Notes: generated from the letters alone by a model not told the origin. A stretch of DNA of 64,000 bases from Lamellibrachia columna (GCA_963662155.1 OY759263.1:37181391-37245390); one strand, 5' to 3'; shown: positions 33,500-46,170, counted from the first letter of the stretch. Program-made: numbers and translations.

Positions 33500-34565
33500 T
33501 TTACGGTACACTTTTTGTGAGAAAATACATCAAGATTTGTCTTTTAAGCATTTTAAACCAATGATTATATTTCAACATAGCTACTGTGGTAAATATGTAT
33601 ACGTAATAGACGTACAAATGTGCCATAGCATCCCAAATTATGACACAAACTTGTCTTCCCAAAGGTCCGGATGTCAGAATAAACAAAGATGCCGTAATAA
33701 TCATTGCAGTGTTTTTCTTTACTAGCCGAGCTAGTGGCCAGATATAACGTACCAGAGGGGGAAACTTGGTCTTGATGGGCTTCTCAGGGTATAACCTAAC
33801 TGATACTGGTGCTGAATAAGGTGAATAGCTTTGGAGAAAACGGATATTGAACCTTAGACAGATCGCACCTCTTTTCGCATTTCAAACACGTCTGACGATA
33901 TTTTGGTTTCAAGTACCACACAGTCAAATAATGCTTTTCCTCAAATCTATAGCTGTTCCCTGTGTTATAGGAACATCAAGACATTCTAATATCTTGCTCC
34001 TTTGTGTACTCGAAGACTGCTAAACTATGGATGTTATAATAAACAGCAAATCCGTGGACAGCATAAATTGGGCCCTTACAATTTTATTTCCATCGTCTTC
34101 CTGGATTGAATGCATACATGTTATATATTTTTGTATTTGACAATTTATATAGGATATGAAAATATCAACATGCTGTGCACATGTCTATTGATAGCACTTT
34201 AAAATTATTGACTGTACGAACATTTTAACTCCAAAGACACAGTTTTTTCAATTTGACAAAAAAGGCCCACATGCACGAAAGGTAGACATTATACATGTTT
34301 CAATAATAAACATGGACTATCTTCAAACTTGTTGACTCGAGTCGTGGGGCTGACTCGATTCGCATTCAAATGGCACTCGAGTCGCTCAATCAAACATCTT
34401 TGGAAATGGTAGTTCACTCTTTGGAACTGTACGACGTTTCTCCATGAATTCTTCGCACGACATCCTGTAGAACGTCTCCATGATAAAATCGCCATTGCAA
34501 CACTTTTCTCTCCCCGTGCTGCAGACCAAAAGAAGAATTTAATTGTTTAGTATGATCAAATTATG

Positions 34566-34643
<78 letters not shown>

Positions 34644-35030
34644 GTTGCTAGACGATATGTACATGTAATAAATCATTATCATCCGACATCATCGAGTCCT
34701 TGGACGGAATGGAAGCAGCAACATGTTCATGTTATATATGTCATTTTATTAATAGTTTGGTGTCTACACAACCTGGCCTTACTAATGACCATTATTTCAT
34801 GTTGGTACACCATAAGCTAACTAATGACAATCATGTTATATTACATTTACATTTGGCCAAGTTGTTGCAAGATTGTCATCCACAGCAACAGGCTCCATAC
34901 GGTGGTCAAGGAAGACACTGGACAATGAAATAACTGCACAATAAAGTCATTGGACAAGGAAGTAACTGTACAAGGAAGACATTTGATAATGAAGTCATTG
35001 AACAATCGAGTCATTGGAAAATAAAGTTAT
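33500..35030. other. Non-coding stretch with an (AT)n microsatellite
   Basis: A pure AT run lies at about 34569-34638. From 34920 the short word acaatgaa(g)tcattgga recurs. No LTR could be recognised upstream of the pol fragment. Confidence 0.5.
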
Positions 35031-35036
35031 TGGACA

Positions 35037-35375
35037 ATGACGTCAGTTCCCATGGCAGAAAATAGTAAGTACTTGACGGCATTCATCACTCATGAGGGGG
35101 ATTTCCAATACCGCCGGATGCCGTATGGACTGAGTTCAGCCCCAAGTGCCTTCCACAAGATCATATCTTCTGTACTCAACGGACTAGACGGTATCCTCAA
35201 CCTCCTAGATGGCATTGTCATCCACGGGTGCACGAAGGGCCAGCACAACAAGCGGCTACAGCTAGTGCTCGACCGACTGGCTGAGTATCACATCACGCTG
35301 AATCCGGACATGTGTCAGTTTGCCAGGACGGAAATTGATTTTCTGGGTTATCACGTGTCATCCAATCAACCGTGA
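35037..35375 (+). pseudogene. Reverse transcriptase, C-terminal half
   Basis: FQYRRMPYGLSSAPSAFHKI is the thumb-side landmark FRMPFGL..AP..F. The catalytic box, normally YxDD, reads LLDG in NLLDGIVIHG near 35200, so one of the two catalytic aspartates is lost. DFLGYHVS closes the domain. A stop at 35373-35375 is followed by the RNase H part in another frame. Confidence 0.8.
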
Positions 35376-35990
35376 AAACCATTGAGGAGCTTCCACAACC
35401 GACCAGTGCGAAAGAAGTTGCGTCGTTTCTGGGCACAACAAATTTCTATCTGAAATTCGTCCATCACTATACTGACATTGCCGAGCCACCGAGAAGATTA
35501 CTCCGCAAAGGTGCCCCGTGGGAATGGACAGATGAGCAAGACCAAGCGTTCCGTACACTTAAGTACAAAATCACATCTGCTTCAATTCTTGCGCACTTCG
35601 ACCCAGACGCTCAAACGATCGTGACGACAGATGCGTCTGGAACTGGCCTTGGCGCGGTATTATCGCAATTGTCCGGTGGCAAAGAACGTCCAGTCGCATA
35701 TGCTTCTAAGACGCTGTCAGCAACTGAAAGGAAGTACTCGACAGGCGAATGTGAAGCATTGGCGTGTACTTTGCATGCGAGCATTGGTATGTGTTTCTCT
35801 TCGGTAGAAAGTTCACATTAAGGACTGATCACCAGGCTCTCACCACTCTGTTAGCGACGTCCGGCTCTGGGCACAGGCCATTACGAATCTACCGATAGTA
35901 TGATCGCCTTCATCAGTATGACTTTGACATTCAGTACACTGCAGGTTCCAAGAACCAGGTAGCAGATATGCTAAGTAGACTGGTCAACGG
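35372..35990 (+). pseudogene. RNase H region of the Ty3/Gypsy pol
   Basis: LPQPTSAKEVASFLGTTNFY is the connection region. TTDASGTGLGAVLSQ holds the first RNase H acidic residue, and YSTGECEALA holds the conserved Glu. The frame stops at 35821, and the C-terminal part (LRTDHQALTTLLA, then YTAGSKNQVADMLSRL) continues in a different register to about 35990. The enzyme degrades the RNA strand of the RNA/DNA hybrid in intact elements. Confidence 0.8.
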
Positions 35991-36460
35991 TGAACCGTGT
36001 AAGTCGATGACTGATGACTGTGTAATAGACGTCGAGTTGGACAACCTCGTCACACCACTCGAGTTGAAGGCTGCTTCTTCCACTGATGTCACATTGACGC
36101 AAGTCCGTCACTTCATCCATAATGGTTGGCCCCGGCACCCACCTGCTGGATTGGAAACTTACTTCCGGCTGAGAGATAAACTTTCTGTGTTCGGTGACGT
36201 CTGTGTGTCGCGTGGCATTCGTGCTGTCATCCCTACGTCACTCCAACAGCAGGTACTGCACATGGCCCACGAGGGTCATTCAGGGATCGTACGAACTAAG
36301 CAGCGACGTCGCAATAACGTATGATGGCCTGCAATTGATCGCCATATTGAAACTTTCCTCAGAGACTGTGAAGGTTAGCAGTGTGTGAAAAATCTATGAA
36401 GCCAACACAACCACCACTTTAACCCATACCTTGGCCTGAGAAACCATGGCAACACATTCA
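35968..36460 (+). pseudogene. Integrase N-terminal zinc-binding region
   Basis: LQQQVLHMAHEGHSGIVRTK carries the His pair of the HHCC zinc finger. About 36315 the frame shifts. The remainder (WPAIDRHIETFLRDCEG, then QCV) holds the Cys pair in another register with a stop between them. It leads into the integrase core. Confidence 0.75.
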
Positions 36461-36467
36461 GGTCGAC

Positions 36468-37403
36468 ATGTTTGGTGAGGTACAGGCTGCACCACTCAGT
36501 CAAAGATGTCTTGTTGTGGTACACGATGTCCACTCGAAATGGCCAGAGATAGCTGCAACAAGCACGGTGACGTCTTCCGCCATCATACAGATCCTGAAAG
36601 AACTGTTTTCTCGATGGGGAATACCCGAAGTTCTGCAAAGCGACAACGGACCACAATTCGAGTCATACAAATTTGAAGTGTTCCTGCAGAAACTCGTCAT
36701 TGAACACCGGCGCAGCGCATTGTATAACCCTCAGTGCAACGGAGGAGTGGAGAGGCTGAATCGTGTCATCAAAGAGAGTCTTGGTGCGCAACTCAAGGAG
36801 GGGAAAACGTTCACGAACGCAGTACGAACGATACTGCAAACGTACCGATCGACACCACACGCGCTGACACAGCCTACCCCAGCAGAGTTGATGACTGGTC
36901 GAAAGCTACGGTTCCCGTTGGAATGTCTGAAACCGCCTCAGACACGTACACCGAACATTACACTGCTAGCTGAATGGATCAGACGTAAGCAGGAACGAAC
37001 CAAAGCTTACACCGACAAACGACGTCATTCACAAGACACGTCGATGAAACGTGGAGACTGGGTGCGGACGAAACGACCTCTCCGAAAGCATAAACTGGCA
37101 TCGTCGTTGTCGTATCCCAAGAGGATCGCTAAGAAAGCTGGGCCAAACACCTTCGTGCTTGAAGATGATTCACGTTGGAACTCGCGGCGATTTATCCGGT
37201 CGCGCCAAGTGGGTCCTCCACATCTGCTAGCGGAAGAAACCTTACATGATGTCAACGTTGAAGGTCTACCTGCTCGACAACTTGGTGACCCGCCTTACCT
37301 GCGTCAACGACCCAGACGAAACAGGCGCCCACCTAGATATCTCGAAGATATCTTAAGTGATCATGAGTTGACACTTCAATTATCTTATACAGAGCAACTT
37401 TAA
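36468..37403 (+). pseudogene. Integrase catalytic core and C-terminal region
   Basis: This is the longest intact frame of the element, about 311 residues. The catalytic triad is visible: Asp in VVHDVHSKWPE, Asp in QSDNGPQF and Glu in GGVERLNRVIKE. The C-terminal part has RTKRPLRKHKL and the GPNTFVLEDD word of the GPY/F-type module, then a basic tail (QRPRRNRRPPRYLED). The integrase core itself keeps its key residues, although the upstream pol is dead. Confidence 0.85.
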
Positions 37404-37411
37404 AAGTACTC

Positions 37412-38070
37412 TGTATAAGTGCTGATGTGAATGTTTCAGGACAGTGTGGTATTGTAGCTTCAAATGGTAATCAAATTGTTGGGTTGATGAATATGAAAAA
37501 AATATACGGAAAAGATATTATATAAGATATAATACCCCTGGATTAAGCAATAGTTAGGCCTCATTTAGAATACTGAATACAAACTTGGATGCCATATCAT
37601 AAGAAGAACATAGATACGTTGAACGAATACGGAGGAGAGCAACTAAATTATTCCAGAACTGAGAGACCTTAGTTATGAAGAACGCCTAAAAAGTGTGGTT
37701 TAACAACCCTAGAGACAGTAATTGCAAAGTGGCTGAATGCTTCCCAGAGAAGTCGAAATTGCATTGGAATGAACAAGTCTGCTTGGGTGTAACGTATAAA
37801 GCACTTTTAATAACATTGAATTTTTTAAGATATTGAATGTGTATGAAAATATTGATCGAAATATTTTTCCCACTCAAGAAAGATAGAAACTAGAGGACGT
37901 GAGGTAACATTAGTAAATGATCAGTGTAGGTTGGATATTAGGACGTACTCGTTTTCACAGAAGACAATAACTGAATGGAACAAAGTATATACAGATTATG
38001 TAAATGCTAGCAGCATGAATATGTTTAAAAACAAAGTTCACTGGCTTTCTTATCTCCTGTGAACCATGCA
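37412..38070 (+). pseudogene. CR1/L2-like LINE 3' end, copy A
   Basis: It aligns with the better-kept copy at 49283 (gctgatatgaaagtttc, cagtgtggtattgcagcttcaaa, cctcatttagaatactg, ttatgaagaa). It has many indels. A fragment of the SINE-like repeat (37712-37806, minus strand) lies within it. Its left end touches the integrase stop, so it inserted into or next to the Ty3/Gypsy remnant. Confidence 0.7.
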
Positions 38071-38919
38071 CACTCTGCACCTATTCTCACTAATCTGCAC
38101 ATTCTGCTTCCTCACCTAACTTCAACTCACTTCCCAGTTCAGTAATACACCACGACTCCTTACCACACCCAACTTATTTTGTTATAAGTTTACGACACAA
38201 ATCAACTAACAATGGACTACCCTGTCATTTCAAGACGATCTTACACACCTGTAAGATTCCGTGCCGCAACAGGCGCGGTGAGAGTTGAGTATACGCGTAA
38301 ATCGCAACACGCCGTCGCAACACATGTGTCTAGTCTCGTCGAACAGCGTGCCGTTGCAAGTCGCTACACGATCAACAAGTACAGTTGCAACAGTCGAACG
38401 TCACATTGTAACACGATCAAATGGCTTTCTTTACGTGTGACGTTCATACAACGTTATAAGGCAAGACATTGTAATCGTCTTATGTTGAATTATGTGGAAT
38501 AGGATATTAATTTTGACTACTGACTTGAAGGTATTTTGCTTAACTGTAGTCGCAGTATGTATCGATAGATTAATCGGCCATGGCTTTGTCATAGCGAATC
38601 GTTTAGCTATGCAAACTGTCGACTTAAAGCCCACGTGTTGTTGTTGTTAAATAACCACGATTATAACTTATGAAATTCACACACATCTGCCTGCTAAGTG
38701 TGAAAAGGACGGAAAGGGTTAATATCGATTTCAAGAACAATAACGTGGTCTACCCTACTGTTAATGCTATTAAACAGGTAATTAGAGTGCGTGTCCTTTA
38801 AACTGCGTGATATCAGTGCAAGTAGCTACGTTTGCTGGGTTAGGTTCCCTCTTTGACAGTGAGGTTTTAACGTTAAATGTAGAAAGGACATAACCACTGA
38901 AGTAGAGGGTCACACTCAC
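38071..38919. other. Non-coding stretch with one unrecognised basic frame
   Basis: A 96-residue plus-strand frame (38212-38502) starts MDYPVISRRSYTPVRFRAA. It is arginine-rich and matches nothing I know. The words gtcgcaac and cgcaacac recur in it, so it may be repeat-derived. No other gene is visible. Confidence 0.35.
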
Positions 38920-39010
38920 CAGTGTAGTAGGGTCTTCCGTTGACGAGAAACGGAAACTGGGCAACAAACAATAGTTGCAGGAGGACGAGGACAACAAGCA
39001 TTGTGACCGC
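38920..39010 (-). CDS. Exon encoding a signal peptide (start of a secreted or membrane protein)
   Basis: The minus strand shows a strong acceptor (ttctttttttcag) and nine bases later an ATG at 39001. From there it reads MLVVLVLLQLLFVAQFPFLV and then NGRPYYT. This is a typical signal peptide: long leucine/valine core, small residue near the cleavage site. The exon ends at ACTG/gtgagt, an excellent donor, with one base of the next codon. Acceptor, start codon, hydrophobic stretch and donor within 91 bp make a real exon more likely than chance. The 5' UTR exon would lie at higher coordinates and the next coding exon lower; neither was identified. The mature protein is unknown. Confidence 0.4.
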
Positions 39011-39069
39011 CTGAAAAAAAGAACGCCATACAATCTGGATATCACCAATTTGAGGCGGCATGACTGCAA

Positions 39070-39356
39070 CGAGAGAACCCGGTTTCAAATCCCACTGCTG
39101 TCGCTTCGAACCTTTGGCAAGTTTGATCACCCCACGTTGCCACAGTTCACTCAGTTGTATAAACGAATTCATGGCAATACAGACAGTGGTGGAAATGTGA
39201 ACGAATAGTCTTCGAGCAAGTGCAGCGGGCTGAATGCTGAATCCCAGAGAAGTTGAGATGGCCTTGGAATGAACAGGTCTGCCAGGGGGTGAAGCGTAAC
39301 GCGCTTTGAGCCTACGAACTGGATACCACGCTACATAAGAACTTACCTTTACCTTT
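39070..39356 (-). repeat. SINE-like repeat, copy 2
   Basis: Inverted relative to the copies at 14706 and 56245. It shows gagaacccggtttcaaatccc, ccccacgttgccacagttcactcag, gctgaat.cccagagaagt and gaacaggtctgccagggggtgaagcg. The ggtttcaaatcc word resembles a tRNA gene B-box. It lies in the presumed 5' intron of the signal-peptide gene. Confidence 0.65.
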
Positions 39357-41118
39357 ATAACTTGAAACACAGACGTGTAAATGACGACTCCGCCTAAACC
39401 CTTGCTTCCCTCACAACTTGATTCCAAATAGTTATATACTATATTACTTCTCTGGTAGCCACCTCATTTTGTTTGCTTTTGTTTGACTTATATTGTACAT
39501 CATGATATGAAGAAATAAACTTGCTTGCTTACTTAGTACAGCCAATAAATATAAAAAACGTACCTTCAAATAGGCGCACCTTTCCGTGAGACGACAGGTG
39601 TGCAGATTGATGATACGCCCCACGTATCGTCGTGCTTGTACAGTACAAGGTACAGTCGAGTGGCTTTCAAATTTCGGACGAAGCACTTACATGACCGTCT
39701 CAAAATATGTTCTCTGCAATATGTGGTGCTTGAAACAAATACAGTTCCCAAATAATAAGGTTAGGTTGGTCTGAACAACATTTACTGGTGTCTGTTTTCG
39801 TCCGTTTCGTCGAGGTAGCTACAAACAAAGTTAAAGGTGCTTTATCAATTCGATTGCTCTTACCAGTCTCGCTTCAAATTAAGTTTGCGAAAAGCCTACG
39901 TAGTATCCACTACAACACGTTAGCTCGTTTGTGCAACTTTTGTATGTGTTTTTTGTTGAAATCATCAGACAAACTATTAAATTAGTTAATGCATGTTCAA
40001 ACATTTACTGAAGTGAAAATCGAAATGCTGAAAAATCACGATTTTGTTCCTTGGTGAAATTTTTTAAGTTTGTTATGTGCTCGGCGAGAGGATGGAGGTC
40101 ACGTCCATGATCAGCATTGACCCACACAGTGTTTACCATTTTGGATATTCACTGTTTTGATCCTTACCAGATCTAACGACTAAAGTCAATTATTTCGATG
40201 ATTTGAAAAAAATAGGCATTTTTAATTAAATCGACTGCGGATCGACTTACATAAACTATCCACACACTACATATTTGGACACTAAAGAACCAGATTTGCG
40301 ATAGGCTAAATCAGTTGAGGAAGTAGGTTTAATGTAGGCCTTACAATGTTGTTTTTTTTTAGGTAGTTTATTTGATGCTTCGTGTTGTTGACCGTCTAAT
40401 TACTCACGCTAGCTAGCGTGCTGAATCCAACAAATAGGGTACAGTGTGGCAAGGAGCCCCCCCAAAAGGGAAATCATATGCGGGAAAGAATCCTTTCCGT
40501 ACATATCGTATGTTTGTTCTGTGGACGATCTGGTTCATCTTAGGTACATTCCGATGTTAAAATTAATAATTTTTCATTATCTAGTCTCTGAAATTTTTTT
40601 TACACAGCCATTTTAACGTTGATTCCTATGGTGGGGTAAGACATTCTTATATTTGAGTCCCGTGGCTAGAAGGAGGGGTAGCACTTTCTCGCACGTTCAA
40701 ATCGTTTTATATACATTACCCTGTATATGCCATGTATTTGTGAGATGGACCCTCTCTGTCACAGAAAACGTGACATGTACACGTACGCCATAAGTATGCA
40801 CAGTTGACCCACCAGTCACTCATACTGATCTAGGTCACATCATATGACATCTGATGTCACCTTCGGTGACTTTTCCTATGCATGGCGTACATGTGCATAA
40901 GAGATGCATGCGTTTCACAAATTATATACCAAATAATGTAATCACCATGCTACAGTTTCTGTATGAAATATACGCAAGTTCGCTTAAATTATTATATGTT
41001 AAAAGTTTAATGTATGAAACTGTAATTTGAACACTCTCAAAAAAATTACATATACACTCGCCCTTCACATGCGAGAACATTAAAACGAGTGTTCAGTATA
41101 TTTTGTATAGGGCAAATG
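39357..41118. other. Non-coding stretch, no gene recognised
   Basis: Mixed composition with no exon that could be supported. A weak inverted pair, tgtacacgtacgcca (about 40777) and tggcgtacatgtgca (about 40882), is present. Confidence 0.4.
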
Positions 41119-41308
41119 CAGTGGCTAATTTAAGGGATTGCGCCATGCCCCTTTGACTTTGGGATATGAATTATTCCGTGAATAACCTGTTGCATCACTG
41201 GTAGCATGGCAAAATGGGTGACTAAAGCTCCTCCCCTCCCAACATGGCAAACTAATGAGTGACTAAAGCTTGACACCCCCCCCCCCCAATATCCTAAATA
41301 CCCCACTA
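41119..41308. mobile_element. hAT-like MITE related to the 15.6/17.7-kb element
   Basis: It begins CAGTGGCTA and ends CCCCACTA. It contains the reverse complements of the words in the 5402 copy (gccatgcccctttgactttg, tggtagcatgg, gtgactaaagct). The flanking 8-mers ggcaaatg (41111-41118) and gtcaaatg (41309-41316) differ at one base, a plausible target-site duplication. About 190 bp, non-coding. Confidence 0.75.
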
Positions 41309-41316
41309 GTCAAATG

Positions 41317-42292
41317 CGTAATTAATTAATCACGCCGTCGCAACGATTGCTATCGGTGCCGGACACACGGCCAGAGGTCCTCTCGTCGTTCTAATCGCCG
41401 GGCCGCTTACATGTAAGTTAGAGCCATTTGGCCTTCTAAACTTCTTTTAAACTTAAATATGCCCCCGGGTACTGGGGCAAATCCGCACAAGTATGAATGG
41501 TAAATTGCAGGCTGCAGAACATCCCATGGCTTGCTAGGTATATCCATAAGTATTATTTGGTGGTAAAATGCGCCCATATAAATAATACAAACATAACCAT
41601 TGGCCTAAATGTTGTGAAGTGGATGCGTGATATTGGTCTGTCTCAACTACAGCGCACATGGAAAACCATGCGACAAAAAAAAAAAGGACACAGAATAAAA
41701 ACAATATTGTAAGTATACACTTCGAGATACATGAACACTTCACCCACATAAACTATTATGTTAGAAGTTTACTGTCGATAACACATCCCACCTATTTTTC
41801 GACCAACCTCCCACCATGTTGTTGGGAGGAGGACAACTCAATACATGTCCAGTCAACCATCCTTGAGACTAATTCCATGTTTTGTTGGTAGGTTTTCTGT
41901 GTACAACACACGTTAACGCACGCAACACATTTACGGTATCAAACTAAAATTATTGGTTAATTAAGGGTATGTATTTTGACATCTCAAAATGCGTTTTTGT
42001 GATAAAGGGTAGACATTGAGAGGTCCCATTGTTCTGTGAATCGAATATGTTAGTGGATTAATTATTTTGACAGAAGTCTAACGTGTGCCTAGGGATGCTC
42101 AGTTCGAAAAATTCTCAAGTATTTTATAAGCCTACTGACAATGTCTTGAGTACCCCGTAGATTCTTTTCGGTAGTTTATTTGTGCAACAACACTATTAAT
42201 GACACACATTAAAAAAATGCATGAACACACCTATATTCATATATCATTTAGACTGTGAGTTGGATATCGATATATGTATAAAATTACATGAG
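41317..42292. other. Non-coding stretch, no gene recognised
   Basis: A GC-richer patch at 41330-41410 (gatcgccgggcc-like) ends in acatgtaagt, which could be a donor of an untranslated exon. Nothing further supports a gene. Confidence 0.35.
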
Positions 42293-42373
42293 AATCTGCA
42301 AAAAAAACATTTTAGTTTATAATTTCTTATAATTTCTCCGACGCAAAGGAGATCAATTCGTGGCTTTCAAATG

Positions 42374-42668
42374 GTCGATGTATGAGTTAGATGTATGAGT
42401 TAGATTTGTGAGTTAGATGTATGAGTTAGATGTATGAGTTCGATGTATGAGTTAGATCTGTGAGTTAGATATATGCGTTAGATGTATGAGTTCGATGTAT
42501 GAGTTAAGATGTATGAGTTAGATGTGTGAGTTAGATGTGTGAGCTAAATGTACGAGCTAGATGTACGAGTTAGATGTACGAGTTACTTGTACGAGTTAGA
42601 TGTACGAGTTAGATGTATGAGTTAGATGTACGAATTAGATGTACGAGTTAGATATGTGAGTTAGATGC
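42374..42668. repeat. 13-bp minisatellite in unit 1
   Basis: Variants of gatgtatgagtta (tatgag, gtgag, acgag) occur about 22 times. The matching array in unit 2 is at 43913-44298 and is about 90 bp longer. Confidence 0.9.
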
Positions 42669-42721
42669 TACCACAGAACACAGTTTTGAAACCAACTACT
42701 ACGCGGTTTGGCTAATAATGA

Positions 42722-42848
42722 GGTGTGCGGACATGCCTCGGTGTGCGGACATGCCTCGGTGTGCGGACATGCCTCGGTGTGCTGACATGCCTCGGTGTGC
42801 GGACATGCCTCGGTGTGCGGACATGCCTCGGTGTGCGGACATGTCCCA
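42722..42848. repeat. 18-bp minisatellite in unit 1
   Basis: ggtgtgcggacatgcctc repeats seven times, one copy with gctgac. The matching array in unit 2 at 44352-44458 has six copies. Confidence 0.9.
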
Positions 42849-43256
42849 CCTTCCCCTACGTGTTTAACAATTTGACCATAAACCTAAAAAAAAGAACGTA
42901 ACTTATGCCTGTCTAAAAACAATAGTCACAACTTGTTCTACGTTCGGATTCAGGAGTTTGTGAAAGGGGTGTGGGTGGGGCGGATTAAAGAATTTAGTAT
43001 AAAAATCTATTGAGATGGAGGAGGGTCGAGTCCGTTCACTGTCGTATTCGTCATATTCGTTATATTGAGTGCTATTTGTTTTACAATTAAGTAGCGTCCC
43101 ACTAGCTTGAATGTAGCGTCACCAAACGCGTTTGCTAATGTCTCAGTGACAACACGTCATCTTCCATTGTTCACATCCCACTCACATGATCGACGTTCAA
43201 ATTCGATTAACCATGCCAGACGACAGACATTTATGACAGTAGGCATTATACTGGTC

Positions 43257-43370
<114 letters not shown>

Positions 43371-43448
43371 GCACACGTTGCGTTGTAAAATTTGTATGCA
43401 CCACACCACACCACTCCACACCACTCCACACCACACCACACCAGTGGA

Positions 43449-43549
43449 CGGACGCGGGCATTGCGGTGTAAAACTTGTATGCGGTGTTGGCTGTTGCCCT
43501 GTAACAGCCAACACCGCATACAAGTTTTACAACGCAATGCCCGCGTCCG
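43449..43549. repeat. 101-bp hairpin in unit 1
   Basis: cggacgcgggcattgcggtg...ggctgtt pairs with aacagcc...cgcaatgcccgcgtccg around a 7-base loop (gccctgt). The stem is about 47 bp with one or two mismatches. A diverged direct copy of the words gttgtaaaatttgtatgc lies just upstream. Confidence 0.9.
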
Positions 43550-43831
43550 CTCTCCTTCCCTCCCTCCCTCCCCCCTCCCTCCCTCCCTCCTCCTCCCTCC
43601 CTCCCTCTTTCCCTCCCCCTCCTCCTCCCCCCTCTTTGAGATCGATGGTTCTGTGAATCATAGCTTGCTGTTTTCTCATCACCTGGACATAATCCATGCA
43701 CCTGCCTCGCTGCCCGTTATAATGGCATCTTCCTCGAGGGCTATGCTAATTAATACACCGGTGTATTATAAAACATAGGTCCTTGGAATTATACATTGAA
43801 CCACCTGCCACGGTTGTCATTTCTATACGAC

Positions 43832-44867
43832 AATCTGCAAAAAAAACATTTTAGTTTATAATTTCTTATAATTTCTCCGACGCAAAGGAGTTCAATTCGT
43901 GGGTTCAAATGGTCGATGTATGAGTTAGATGTATGAGTTAGATGTGTGAGTTAGATGTGTGAGTTAGATTTGTGAGTTAGATTTGTGAGTTAGATGTGTG
44001 AGTTAGATTTGAGAGTTAGATGTATGAGTTCGATGTATGAGTTAAGATGTATGAGTTAGATGTGTGAGTTAGATGTGTGAGTTAGATTTGTGAGTTAGAT
44101 GTATGAGTTAGATGTATGAGTTCGATGTATGAGTTAAGATGTATGAGTTAGATGTGTGAGTTAGATGTGTGAGCTAAATGTACGAGCTAGATGTACGAGT
44201 TAGATGTACGAGTTAGTTGTACGAGTTAGATGTACGAGTTAGATGTATGAGTTAGATGTACGAATTAGATGTACGAGTTAGATATGTGAGTTAGATGCTA
44301 CCACAGAACACAGTTTTGAAACCAACTACTACGCGGTTTGGCTAATAATGAGGTGTGCGGACATGCCTCGGTGTGCGGACATGCCTCGGTGTGCGGACAT
44401 GCCTCGGTGTGCTGACATGCCTCGGTGTGCGGACATACCTCGGTGTGCGGACATGTCCCACCTTCCCCTACGCGTTTAACGATTTGACCATAAACCTAAA
44501 AAAAGAACGTAACTTAGGCCTGTCTAAAAACAATAGTCACAACTTGTTCTACGTTCGGATTCAGGAGTTTGTGAAAGGGGTGTGGGTGGGGCGGATTAAA
44601 GAATTTAGTGTAAAAATCTATTGAGATGGAGGAGGGTCGAGTCCGTTCACTGTCGTATTCGTCATATTCGTTATATTGAGTGCTATTTGTTTTACAATTA
44701 AGTAGCGTCCCACTAGCTTGAATGTAGCGTCACCAAACGCGTTTGCTAATGTCTCAGTGACAACACGTCATCTTCCATTGTTCACATCCCACTCACATGA
44801 TCGACGTTCAAATTCGATTAACCATGCCAGACGACAGACATTTATGACATTAGGCATTATACTGGTC

Positions 44868-44965
<98 letters not shown>

Positions 44966-45430
44966 GCACACGTTGCGTTGTAAAATTTGTATGCACCACA
45001 CCACACCACTCCACACCACACCACACCAGTGGACGGACGCGGGCATTGCGGTGTAAAACTTGTATGCGGTGTTGGCTGTTGCCCTGTAACAGCCAACACC
45101 GCATACAAGTTTTACAACGCAATGCCCGCGTCCGCTCTCCTTCCCTCCCTCCCTCCCTCCCCCCTCCCTCCCTCCCTCCCTCCCTCCCTCTCCCTCCCTC
45201 CCTCTTTCCCTCCCCCTCCTCCTCCCCCCTCTTTGAGATCGATGGTTCTGTGAATCATAGCTTGCAGTTTTCTCATCACCTTGACATAATCCATGCACCT
45301 GCCTCGCTGCCCGTTATAATGGCATCTTCCTCGAGGGCTATGCTAATTAATACACCGGTGTATTATAAAACATAGGTCCTTCGAATTATACATTGAACCA
45401 CCTGCCACGGTTGTCATTTCTATACGACAA
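43832..45430. repeat. Tandem duplication, unit 2 (about 1.60 kb)
   Basis: Same order of parts as unit 1, with (AT)n at about 44871-44964 and the pyrimidine tract (ctccct)n at about 45137-45230. Single-base differences are few in the non-repetitive spacers, so the duplication is recent. Confidence 0.9.
45034..45134. repeat. 101-bp hairpin in unit 2
   Basis: Identical by eye to the hairpin at 43449-43549, including the gccctgt loop. Confidence 0.9.
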
Positions 45431-45866
45431 TGGCGCACCCGCGCACTCCGCACGCCGCACGCACACGCACGCACGGAACGCACGCACGCACGCACACACG
45501 CACGCACGCACATTATTCTGTACTTTTGTAGTTTAGCGCCGCACCCTAAATAACCACGAAAACGGTAATATACAGTGGGGATGTGTGGTGTTCTTACGAA
45601 CACCGTTTGGTGGTGCCACAATACCTGAACAATGGGATTAAACCACAATTGATTTTCACGTAGGCGGCCATTATAAAGTTTCTTTAGATTCCTGAAAAAA
45701 AATGTCCAACAACGTCAATCCAAAAGGATTCATATTTACGAGATATATCTTAAATTTAATATCAATAACAGTTGACGGTATTTAATACACTGAATATGCA
45801 TTTCATGTTAGTAAGTTCTACTCTGTTTTATTATTATTCATCATTAATGCACTTTATCATATTATG
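45431..45866. other. Spacer with a CGCACGCA-type microsatellite
   Basis: About 45433-45512 is a cgcacgca-rich simple repeat. The rest shows no gene. Confidence 0.6.
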
Positions 45867-46109
<243 letters not shown>

Positions 46110-46143
46110 GACTTTTTGTCTGAAATAAACATATATATATATA

Positions 46144-46170
<27 letters not shown>

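Larger units (their letters stand above)
35037..37403 (+). mobile_element. Ty3/Gypsy-type retrotransposon pol fragment, inactive
   Basis: The order reverse transcriptase, RNase H, integrase identifies Ty3/Gypsy rather than Ty1/Copia. The gag, protease and the first part of the reverse transcriptase are missing. The frame changes at least three times and carries stops. No LTRs were found on either side. GC content is higher than in the flanks, and the right end abuts a LINE fragment. Confidence 0.85.

Noticed and set aside
35037..37403. An infectious endogenous retrovirus
   Set aside because: No envelope frame, no LTRs and a broken pol; a Ty3/Gypsy retrotransposon remnant explains it.
38212..38502. 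96-residue arginine-rich frame as a gene
   Set aside because: No domain, no splice or promoter signals, and its DNA has internal gtcgcaac repeats; left as unrecognised.
43378..43778. Proline/serine-rich frames in the duplicated unit
   Set aside because: They translate the ACCAC and CTCCCT simple repeats and appear in several frames at once.
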